A stretch of DNA of 64,000 nt from DATCLS01 sp035296625. Lineage in GTDB: Bacteria > Actinomycetota > Acidimicrobiia > Acidimicrobiales > VFJN01. The stretch spans positions 69,304 through 133,303 of the forward strand of contig DATHAO010000015.1 of assembly GCA_035296625.1 (NCBI GenBank). The letters are read 5' to 3'. The position numbers were made by a program, and so were the translations under genes. Shown here one piece after another: positions 43,384 to 50,219 of this stretch (position 1 is its first letter; each line of letters starts with the position of its first letter). Below the pieces are notes generated by a model that had not been told where the DNA came from, made no database searches, and saw only the letters and a list, made by a program, of their open reading frames with translations.

Positions 43384-43642
43384 GGACGGGCCCTCCCGCC
43401 AGAGGACCCGAACCCCCAACCGTCTGATCCGTTGGCTCATCCGCACTGTCCGCGGGCGGCCGTGACGTCGATGCCTGACATCGACCGCCACGATCGGCGC
43501 AGCACCCCTGAGCGCTCCCCGGACGCACTCCCAGCTCGGGGATGTGCGATGCGAGGAGATTCGCCGGGCAGCGAAGAGCGCTCGCGGCCCCCGGCGTTCG
43601 GGAACAGCGCCCGACGGACTGCGGGCGGACGAAACTGGCGGT

Positions 43643-44140
43643 GTGGACTTCGTCATCGAGCAGACCTACGCGGCCGATCCGGACGATGTGGCCCAGGCCT
43701 ACACCCAGTCCGACCTCTACGAGTTGATCGGCGAGATGTCATCACGTGCTCGGCCCGAGATCCTCGCCCGCACCGTCGACCACGGTGGCAAGGTTCAGCT
43801 CCAGATCCGCTACCGCTTCGCCGGCGGGCTCAACTCGGCCGCCCGCGCCGTGCTCGCCCCGGAGAAGCTGAGCTGGGTTGAGCACTCGACCCACGAGGTC
43901 GCCCGCCGGCATGTCGACTACCGGCTCGTGCCGGACAACTACGCCGACCGCCTCCGGGCCTCCGCCAAGTGCACGACCCGGCGCGGCCCCTCGGGTGGCG
44001 CCATTCGCACGGTCGAGGGCAGCCTGCGGGTCAAGGCGCCACTGGTTGCACGCGCCGTCGAGAAGGCGATCGTGTCAGGACTGCGCGAGCACTTCGCCAG
44101 CGAGGCGACGGCCGTCGAGCGGTTCCTGGCCGGCACGTGA
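43643..44140 (+). CDS. DUF2505-family protein
   Basis: A 165-residue START/SRPBCC-like protein: DFVIEQTYAADPDDVAQAYT, KVQLQIRYRFAGGLNSAARA and a C-terminal SGLREHFASEATAVERFLAG typical of DUF2505. GTG 43643 gives the usual N-terminus. Function unknown; possibly lipid or hydrophobic ligand binding. The 259 bases before it hold nothing recognisable. Confidence 0.82.
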   Translation: MDFVIEQTYAADPDDVAQAYTQSDLYELIGEMSSRARPEILARTVDHGGKVQLQIRYRFAGGLNSAARAVLAPEKLSWVEHSTHEVARRHVDYRLVPDNYADRLRASAKCTTRRGPSGGAIRTVEGSLRVKAPLVARAVEKAIVSGLREHFASEATAVERFLAGT

Positions 44141-44261
44141 CGCGATCGTGCGTACCGGGCGGGCGCAGGGTGCCGTCGCGAGGTCGGCCACGATCCACCT
44201 TCGGTCGGGCGCGGCAGGCCGGCAACAGGCAGACCAAGAGGCGCAGACCTCCACGCCGCGA

Positions 44262-44616
44262 TCACGACGCCGTGCCGAGCAGCTCGCGTGAGAAGAACTC
44301 GAGGGCGGTGCGGGTCTTCGTCTGCTGCTCGCCAGAGAGGTCGACGCCTCGCTCACCGAGAAACGCCCTGGTCTCCGCGGCTACGTCGAACGCCTCCCAG
44401 GGCGCGCACTTCGTGGACAACTCGAGGATGCGCGAGCCGTTGGGGTACAGCCACAGCTCGGCGACCAGGCGTCGGTCATAGCCGCTCGGCGAGAACTTCA
44501 GCCCGATCGGTGTCCGGCACGGTGAGCTTCAACTCGACGCTGTCGGCGCCCCGGACCAGTCGCAAGAAGCCGGACAACTGCTCGGTCGTCAGCGGTACGG
44601 GCTGCTCAGAGTTCAT
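44262..44616 (-). pseudogene. CYTH-domain protein with internal deletion
   Basis: From ATG 44616 the frame gives SEQPVPLTTEQLSGFLRLVR and VELKLTVPDTDRAEVLAERL, the first strand (ExK motif region) of a CYTH/triphosphate-tunnel protein. A stop follows at 44476. In another frame, from about 44488 to TGA 44264-44262, the C-terminal part of the same family appears: YDRRLVAELWLYPNGSRILE, VAAETRAFLGERGVDLSGEQ and TKTRTALEFFS. The ~130 residues between (most of the tunnel) are deleted. The gene is dead. Confidence 0.72.
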
Positions 44617-45006
44617 GACCATCCCCTCCCTGTCCTGGGTCGGCGATCGACAGACGACACCTAACGCCCGGGGTGGGTGACGTGACATGCCCCACCGCAG
44701 GGTGACCGCGCCCGACCCGCCAACGCGGACGCGAGGCGATCGAGGCCCGGGGCGTCCCCCACGCCGACGCCATCTCCCCGCCCACGCCCGTGCTGGCGAG
44801 GATCAAGGGCAGCTCCTCGTCCGCGCCGCGCGACGCACGACCGGCTGCGGGTCATCGGGCGGAAACGGAAGGCGCTCCTCAGGAGGCGCATCGACCGTCC
44901 GGGTCGACGACCTGGTTGTACCGGCGGGTTCGCCCCCGGGGTTGACGGCCCGGGACGGGCGGGCGGACGGTGCTGCTGGCGAGCGAGCATCGACGAGGAG
45001 GTCGCG
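44617..45006. other. Gap, no intact gene
   Basis: About 390 bases. Around 44735-44800 a plus frame reads AIEARGVPHADAISPP, which recalls the ubiquitin-like start of Mut7-C proteins but is too short to rely on. GAGGAGG at 44994-45000 belongs to the next gene. Confidence 0.4.
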
Positions 45007-45672
45007 ATGCCGAAGACCGACGCCACGGCCGACAGGAAGGCCGTCGTGAAGGCGCTGCTGCGCCGCCATGGGACGACGTTCGCCGACGAGCTGGGCATCG
45101 ACGTCGCCAAGAACACGCCGTCGCCGCTGTTCCGCCTCCTGTGCCTGGCGCTGCTGCTCAGTGCCCGCATCCGTGGCGGTATCGCCATGAACGCCGCCCG
45201 CGCGCTCGCCGAGGAAGGGCTGACGACCGCCGAGAAGATGGCCGGCGCTGGCTGGGAGCGCCGCACCAGGATCCTGAACCAGAGCGGCTATGCACGCTAC
45301 GACGAGCGGACCTCACGGATGCTCGGCGACACCGCCGAGATGATCCTCGACCGCTATCGCGGCGACCTCCGCGTGCTGCGCGAGGCCGCCAAGCGCGATG
45401 CGGCCCGTGAGCGCGCGCTCCTCAAGGAGTTCAAGGGCATCGGCGACACGGGCGCCGACATCTTCTTCCGCGAGGTGCAGGGTGCGTGGACCGAGGTCGC
45501 GCCGTTCGTCGACCGACGGGCGCTGGCGGCGGCCGCGAAGCTCGGCCTGGGCGACGACGCCGAGGCGCTGGCCGGCTACATGCCAAAGAGAGACCTTCCC
45601 CGCCTGGTGGCGGCGCTGGTGCGCGTGGACATGGCCGGCGACCACGACGACGTCCTCGCCGACGGGGGGTAG
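45007..45672 (+). CDS. Helix-hairpin-helix DNA glycosylase/endonuclease III-like protein
   Basis: A 221-residue HhH-GPD-type protein: LFRLLCLALLLSARIRGGIA in the N-terminal helical part, ALLKEFKGIGDTGADIFFRE as the hairpin (GIG), then APFVDRRALAAAAKLG, whose Asp fits the catalytic position. The C-terminal four-cysteine iron-sulfur loop of endonuclease III is absent. GAGGAGG seven bases upstream fixes ATG 45007. Probable base-excision repair enzyme; substrate unknown. Confidence 0.82.
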   Translation: MPKTDATADRKAVVKALLRRHGTTFADELGIDVAKNTPSPLFRLLCLALLLSARIRGGIAMNAARALAEEGLTTAEKMAGAGWERRTRILNQSGYARYDERTSRMLGDTAEMILDRYRGDLRVLREAAKRDAARERALLKEFKGIGDTGADIFFREVQGAWTEVAPFVDRRALAAAAKLGLGDDAEALAGYMPKRDLPRLVAALVRVDMAGDHDDVLADGG

Positions 45673-45737
45673 GCAGCCGGGCCCTACGTGTAGCGCCTCC
45701 GAGCGCTGGTGGGCGGCCAGACGGTGGCGTTTGGTCA

Positions 45738-47129
45738 TCATGGCGGGGGCGGTGCTCGATGGGTCTCGGGGGCGGCGACGAATCGGGTGAGGCATTCTTG
45801 GGAGCAGAAGTAGAGCTGGGTACCTCGCCAGGTGAGTTGGTACTCGCACTGGGCGGGATCGAGCTCCATGAGGCATACCGGGTCGATGACACGGAGCGGT
45901 CGGTCGCCGGTGGGGTGGACGTCGAACAGTTCGATCGGGTGGGCGATGCCTTTGAGCGTCCTGGCCCCGATGGGCGTGAAGGTCACGTCATCGAGGTCCG
46001 TCGCTTGGGCTCGGAGGGTGGGTGTGATGAGCAGCTGGTGGCGGTCGGCTTCGGCGGCGACGCGGGCGGCGACGTTGACCGTGGCGCCGATGTAGTCGCC
46101 TTCGCGGTACAGGACCCGTCCGGTGTGGGCGCCTTGGCGGACGGCGGGGAACTGTGGCTCGGCGCAGACCGCGGCTTCGATGGCCAGGCCACACGACACG
46201 GCAGAGGTCGGGTCGGTGAAGACGAGCATGAACTCGTCGCCGATCTGCTTGACCACTGTGCCGTGGTGGCGACCGGCCGCGGCTCGGACGAGGTGGGAGA
46301 ACCGCTCGACGAGACTGGCGGCTGCGGGATCACCCATGGCTTCGGTGAGGGGTGTGAAGCCGGACAGGTCGACGAAGAGGATCGTCGCCTCGACGTTTCC
46401 CGGGACCTCACCGGGCGTGGTGGTGTCTTCGGTGAGGTGGACAAGCAGGTCGTCGCGTTGGGCGCGTTCCCAGGCCTTGCTGTGGAAGTACAACAGGGTT
46501 GGTTCGATCAGCTCGATAAGGGGCTCAGCGACCGTCGCGGTCGCGGTGGTGAGGTCGGTGCCGGTGAGACCGTGGGCGCGGAAGCGTTCGTGGACGTAGT
46601 AGTGGAACAACCGGGACTCGGCCTCGGCGATGCGGCCCGCGGCGTCGGCGAACACCCGAACGATTTGGGTGAGCGCCGTCTCGGGCAGTCCCGCGTCGAG
46701 GGCGACACGGAGTCGACCGAGGGCCTCGATGTCCTCGTCGTAGGCCTCGGGCTGATCGTCGAGTCCCAACGCGGACCACAACTGTCGGACGACCTCGGTA
46801 GTCAAGCCCACAGCCTGCGCGGCTTCGTCCACGGGGCGACCCAGCCGGGGGAGGTCGCGGCCTGGCAGCATGTCCAGGCGATCGCCGAGCATGTCGCCCT
46901 GGGCCTTGCTGGCGGCGGCGATGGCCTCCGCCGTGATGCCCCGTCGTTCTACGAACGTGATGAGCCGGACCCGTTCGATGTCGAGGGCGTCGAACCGGTT
47001 GCCGGCGCCGGTGAGCAGCCCGAGGGCTCGCCACTCTCGCAGCACCTCGGGCGCGATGCCGGTAGCGTCGGCAAGCTGGTCGATGGTCAGCCCCCCGTCG
47101 GGGTTGGTGTCGGGCCGGTCCATGCTCAT
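45738..47129 (-). CDS. Class III nucleotide cyclase with MerR-like N-terminus and C-terminal YHS domain
   Basis: A 463-residue three-part protein. Residues ~13-75 look like a MerR-type winged HTH (LTIDQLADATGIAPEVLREW); ~97-185 resemble the regulatory helices before the catalytic domain in Rv1264-like cyclases. Residues ~245-410 are the cyclase: metal ligands D254 (FVDLSGF) and D298 (GDEF), K294 at the base-recognition position, and transition-state N352/R356 (VNVAARV), so all key residues are kept. Residues ~414-455 are a YHS domain (DPVCLME, then YFCSQEC; C419, C428, C442, C446), usually linked to heavy metals. No membrane segment. ATG 47129 is two bases after the ABC ATPase stop. It should make cAMP (or cGMP) in response to a metal, redox or DNA-linked signal; the signal is inferred. 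Confidence 0.9.
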   Translation of the reverse strand: MSMDRPDTNPDGGLTIDQLADATGIAPEVLREWRALGLLTGAGNRFDALDIERVRLITFVERRGITAEAIAAASKAQGDMLGDRLDMLPGRDLPRLGRPVDEAAQAVGLTTEVVRQLWSALGLDDQPEAYDEDIEALGRLRVALDAGLPETALTQIVRVFADAAGRIAEAESRLFHYYVHERFRAHGLTGTDLTTATATVAEPLIELIEPTLLYFHSKAWERAQRDDLLVHLTEDTTTPGEVPGNVEATILFVDLSGFTPLTEAMGDPAAASLVERFSHLVRAAAGRHHGTVVKQIGDEFMLVFTDPTSAVSCGLAIEAAVCAEPQFPAVRQGAHTGRVLYREGDYIGATVNVAARVAAEADRHQLLITPTLRAQATDLDDVTFTPIGARTLKGIAHPIELFDVHPTGDRPLRVIDPVCLMELDPAQCEYQLTWRGTQLYFCSQECLTRFVAAPETHRAPPPP

Positions 47130-47131
47130 CG

Positions 47132-48127
47132 TTACAATCCTTGGTCGGTCACCGCGTCGGCGAGGGTGCCCGGTCGGACCCGGTCCCGGAAGTCGCGCAC
47201 CGTGTAGCCCGTGACCGTGCTGGACGCCGCGGCCCGGGCGGTGGCCGAGCGGCGCAGCCCGAACGTGGGCGCGAGCTCACCGAAGTACCCGCCCTCGACC
47301 ACGGTCGTGAGCAGCTCCTCGCTGCCGTCGCCCTGGCGGCGCACGATGTCGATCGCGCCCCTGTCCACGACATAGACCAGTTCGCCGGTGTCGCCCTGGT
47401 CAAAGAGCAGGTCGCCGTCATCCAGCGTGACGGTCTCCGGTGGACGAGACTCGGTGTCCCGCCGCGGGGTCAGGTTCACGACCCGGTCCGCCAACGGCAG
47501 CATGCGGTCGTCATGGGTGGCCACGACGACCAGACGTCCGGCGTCAGCGATCTGGCGCAGGAGGCGCAGCACCCCGTCGACCTGGATGTAGTCCAGATGG
47601 GCGGTGGATTCGTCTGCCAGCACCAGGGGCGGATCGTTGGCCAAGGCCCGGGCGATCGCGACGCGCTGTTGCTCGCCGCCCGAGAGGTCCCCCGGTCGAT
47701 GGCGAGCACGGGTGGCGAGACCGACCTCGGCCAGCAGGCTCTCAGCTCGCTGGCGTGCCGGCCGGCCCGACAGACCAGCCGTGCCCATGGGGACCTGGAC
47801 GTTCTCCCTGGCCGTCAGCGACGGGACGAGGTTGAAGGCCTGGAACACGACCCCGACCGTGTGCCGCCGGTAGCGGGTCAGCGTGGCGCCTCGCAGCCCG
47901 GTCACGTCGATGTCATCGAAACGCACCCGACCCGCGGTCGGGGTCAGGATGGCCGCCAGGACCGACAGCAACGTCGTCTTACCGCACCCGCTGGCGCCGA
48001 GGAGCAGCACGATCTCGCCCCTGGCGGCCTCGAGACCGAGACCCTGGATCGGGCGGACCACATATCCGCCGCTCGTGTACTCGATGGTCAGCTCCCGGAC
48101 CTCGAGATCGACGCCGCTCCGGGTCAT
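47132..48127 (-). CDS. ABC transporter ATPase fused to a cyclic-nucleotide-binding domain
   Basis: A 331-residue fusion. Residues ~8-225 are a MacB/LolD-type ATPase: Walker A GASGCGKTT (44-52), Q-loop VVFQAFNL, signature LSGGEQQR (148-155), Walker B LVLADES with E173, switch H205. Residues ~235-325 are a CRP-like cNMP-binding domain with DDGDLLFDQGDTGELVYVVD and the phosphate-binding cassette FGELAPTFGLRRSATARA, in which the Glu (284) and Arg (293) that hold cAMP are kept. The same fusion is known in mycobacteria (Rv0073, Rv2564). Here it lies between the FtsX-type permease (10 bases upstream) and a nucleotide cyclase (two bases downstream), so direct cAMP control of transport is likely. Confidence 0.92.
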   Translation of the reverse strand: MTRSGVDLEVRELTIEYTSGGYVVRPIQGLGLEAARGEIVLLLGASGCGKTTLLSVLAAILTPTAGRVRFDDIDVTGLRGATLTRYRRHTVGVVFQAFNLVPSLTARENVQVPMGTAGLSGRPARQRAESLLAEVGLATRARHRPGDLSGGEQQRVAIARALANDPPLVLADESTAHLDYIQVDGVLRLLRQIADAGRLVVVATHDDRMLPLADRVVNLTPRRDTESRPPETVTLDDGDLLFDQGDTGELVYVVDRGAIDIVRRQGDGSEELLTTVVEGGYFGELAPTFGLRRSATARAAASSTVTGYTVRDFRDRVRPGTLADAVTDQGL

Positions 48128-48137
48128 CGCACGAGCC

Positions 48138-49175
48138 TCAACTGAACGCCAGCGCTGGATCTGTGCTGACCGTGCGCCGCAGCCCCACGGCGCTGGCCAG
48201 CAGGCTCACCGCCACCGCAACCAGCGGCAACGTGACCAGCGTGAAGCCCGAGATCTCCGCTCGCATCGCGAGCGCCGGACCGAGCGCCAGCGCCAGAACC
48301 TCTGCCACCAGGGAGGCCGCTCCGGCCAGCACCACGGCCTGGAGCACCAGCCCACCCAGCAACGCCCGGTTGGCGGCACCGGTCGCTTTCAGCACGGCGA
48401 AGTCCCGGGTCCGTTCCAGCACCGACAGGTAGACCATCGATCCGACGATCCCTGCCGCTACCAACCACAACAGCACCTTCATGAAATCGATCGTCTGAGT
48501 GGCCTTGCGCAACGGTCGAGCCAGATCGGCTTCAACCTCCGCGTTGGTCAAAACCTTGAAACCCCGCGGCGGACTCGCCAACTCACCGCGCACGACCGCC
48601 GCGGTCGCCACCGGCTGGCCCGCGGACGTCAGCGCCTGAGCATCCCCTACCGAGACGAACAGCGTCGGGGTACCGGCGAAGTAGGTCAACCCATCGACCG
48701 TTCCCACCACCTCGATGCGCCCGTCACCCAGCTCGAAGCGGTCACCGAGGTGCGCACCCAGGCTCCCATCGGCGACGACTTCGCCCGACCGGCGTACCCC
48801 CCGCCCGTCGACGACGTCCGCGTCGATCACGCCGGACTCGACGCCGATCACGTTCACGCTCGTAACACCGGAGACATCGACCGTCGAAGCGGTGATCACC
48901 ACGGGACTCGCCTCACGCACCCCCTCGCCGCGGGCCACATCGTCGACCACCGATTCCGGAAAGGCCCTCACGCTGGTGAACGGCCCCGACGTGCGGCCGG
49001 GCACCAACCATCCGTCGGCCCGGAACGCGCCGACGGTGCGGCCTACCTCGTTGTGAAAGCTGCTGCTCATCCCCGTCAACAACAAGGTGATCGCGAACAC
49101 CAGGCCAGCCGCGACCACACCGATCAGCACCCGCCACCGCCGCCACTGCAGATCCCGCAACGTCACCAACCACAC
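48138..49175 (-). CDS. FtsX/MacB-type ABC permease
   Basis: A 345-residue permease: one N-terminal helix (VLIGVVAAGLVFAITLLLTG), a large extracytoplasmic domain (~residues 45-215), then three C-terminal helices (MKVLLWLVAAGIVGSMVYLS; ALLGGLVLQAVVLAGAASLV; TLVTLPLVAVAVSLLASAVG). The cytoplasmic LERTRDFAVLKATGA loop is typical. GTG 49175 is six bases after GGGGAGGG. With the following ATPase it should form a MacB-like exporter or mechanotransmission complex. Confidence 0.88.
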   Translation of the reverse strand: MWLVTLRDLQWRRWRVLIGVVAAGLVFAITLLLTGMSSSFHNEVGRTVGAFRADGWLVPGRTSGPFTSVRAFPESVVDDVARGEGVREASPVVITASTVDVSGVTSVNVIGVESGVIDADVVDGRGVRRSGEVVADGSLGAHLGDRFELGDGRIEVVGTVDGLTYFAGTPTLFVSVGDAQALTSAGQPVATAAVVRGELASPPRGFKVLTNAEVEADLARPLRKATQTIDFMKVLLWLVAAGIVGSMVYLSVLERTRDFAVLKATGAANRALLGGLVLQAVVLAGAASLVAEVLALALGPALAMRAEISGFTLVTLPLVAVAVSLLASAVGLRRTVSTDPALAFS

Positions 49176-49195
49176 GGCGGCCCTCCCCTGTCGGG

Positions 49196-49363
49196 TCAGT
49201 GAGCGCGGTCGTCTCGCCGCGATCGCTGACGACGCAAGATCCCCCAACGGACGCCCACCACCATGCCGCCGCACATCACGATCATGACGAGAACCATCAC
49301 GACGAGCGCCAGACCGCCGAGCCCATCCATCATCTCGTGGCCGACCTCCCATGCCGGGCCCAC
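49196..49363 (-). CDS. Small membrane protein, first gene of the cyclase-transporter operon
   Basis: A 55-residue frame from GTG 49363 (or 45 residues from ATG 49333, with GGGAGG upstream): MDGLGGLALVVMVLVMIVMC, then GGMVVGVRWGILRRQRSRRD. One strongly hydrophobic Met-rich helix followed by a basic tail. It resembles the membrane part of SHOCT-type small proteins common in metal-resistance operons, without the SHOCT motif. It ends 20 bases before the permease GTG, inside the same transcription unit. The single Cys and the Met-rich helix may matter for metals; this is speculation. Confidence 0.6.
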   Translation of the reverse strand: MGPAWEVGHEMMDGLGGLALVVMVLVMIVMCGGMVVGVRWGILRRQRSRRDDRAH

Positions 49364-49381
49364 GCTGGACCAAGATGATTA

Positions 49382-49400
49382 TGTCATAACTCCAATGACA
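49382..49400. promoter_or_regulatory. TetR operator between the cyclase-transporter operon and TetR gene
   Basis: TGTCAT (49382-49387) and ATGACA (49395-49400) are exact inverted copies around AACTCCA, in an AT-rich island 11 bases before the TetR ATG and 18 bases before the small-protein start on the other strand. Position suits repression of both directions. Confidence 0.65.
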
Positions 49401-49411
49401 AGCTAAGGGCT

Positions 49412-50041
49412 ATGAGCGAGCCAAGACCGGCCCGGCGTCTCCGCCGCGCCGAGCGACGGGAGCTGACCAGGGCGCAGCTTCTCGATGCCGCCGAGAGGGT
49501 CTTCGCCCGGGACGGCTTCCGAGGTGCTTCGGTCGAGGCGATCGCCGAGGAAGCGGGGTACTCGCACGGCGCCGTCTACTCGAACTTCAAGGGCAAGCTC
49601 GATCTGTTCCTCGTCCTGGTCGAGGAGCGCATCGACGCCCGCCTCGCCCGGGTCTACGCAGCCGCCGACGCAGAGCTCAGCCACGGCACCGAACCCGCCG
49701 AAGCCGCCCGCCGGTTCGTGGCCATGCTCCACCAGGAACGCGACGCCTTGTTGCTGCTGGTCGATTTCTGGAACCAGGCAGTGCGCGACCCCGTGGCAGC
49801 GCAGCGGTTCGCCGAACGGCACGACCGGCTCCGGAGCCTCATCGGGCGCATCGTCGAAGGCATCGTCCGCGACCTCGGGTCCGAGCTGGTCCTCCCTCGG
49901 GACCAAGTCGCGACCGCGCTCATCGCCCTGTTCAACGGTTTCGCCATCGAACGTCTCACCGTCCCCGACGCGGCGCCCGACGACCTGCTCGCCCATGCCA
50001 TCACCGCCATCCTGCGCGGCTCCACCAACCAACCTCCCTGA
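49412..50041 (+). CDS. TetR-family transcriptional regulator
   Basis: A 209-residue regulator: ERVFARDGFRGASVEAIAEE, AGYSHGAVYSNFKGKLDLFL is the HTH; the C-terminal domain (LLLLVDFWNQAVRDPVAAQR; ATALIALFNGFAIERL) resembles TetR_C proteins that sense hydrophobic ligands. Divergent from the permease-ATPase-cyclase operon over 48 bases with one dyad, it is its probable repressor and a third input besides cAMP and YHS. Confidence 0.92.
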   Translation: MSEPRPARRLRRAERRELTRAQLLDAAERVFARDGFRGASVEAIAEEAGYSHGAVYSNFKGKLDLFLVLVEERIDARLARVYAAADAELSHGTEPAEAARRFVAMLHQERDALLLLVDFWNQAVRDPVAAQRFAERHDRLRSLIGRIVEGIVRDLGSELVLPRDQVATALIALFNGFAIERLTVPDAAPDDLLAHAITAILRGSTNQPP

Positions 50042-50219
50042 GACGGGGCTGCCGGAGGGCGGCGTGTGGCCCCAGCCCATCGCCGTCGACAAGGAGGTGG
50101 GCACCAAACCGATCGACGATCCCGAGGGCGGCAGCGCCATGCGGCGCCCACGGCCGGCAGGGCTCGGCAGGACCTTGATCGTGTTTGCGGCCCGCGCGGC
50201 TGCGATCGGCCGGCGGCGG

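Noticed and set aside
44735..44800. Possible ubiquitin-like start of a Mut7-C protein
   Set aside because: Only about 15 residues match from memory and nothing follows; too short to annotate.
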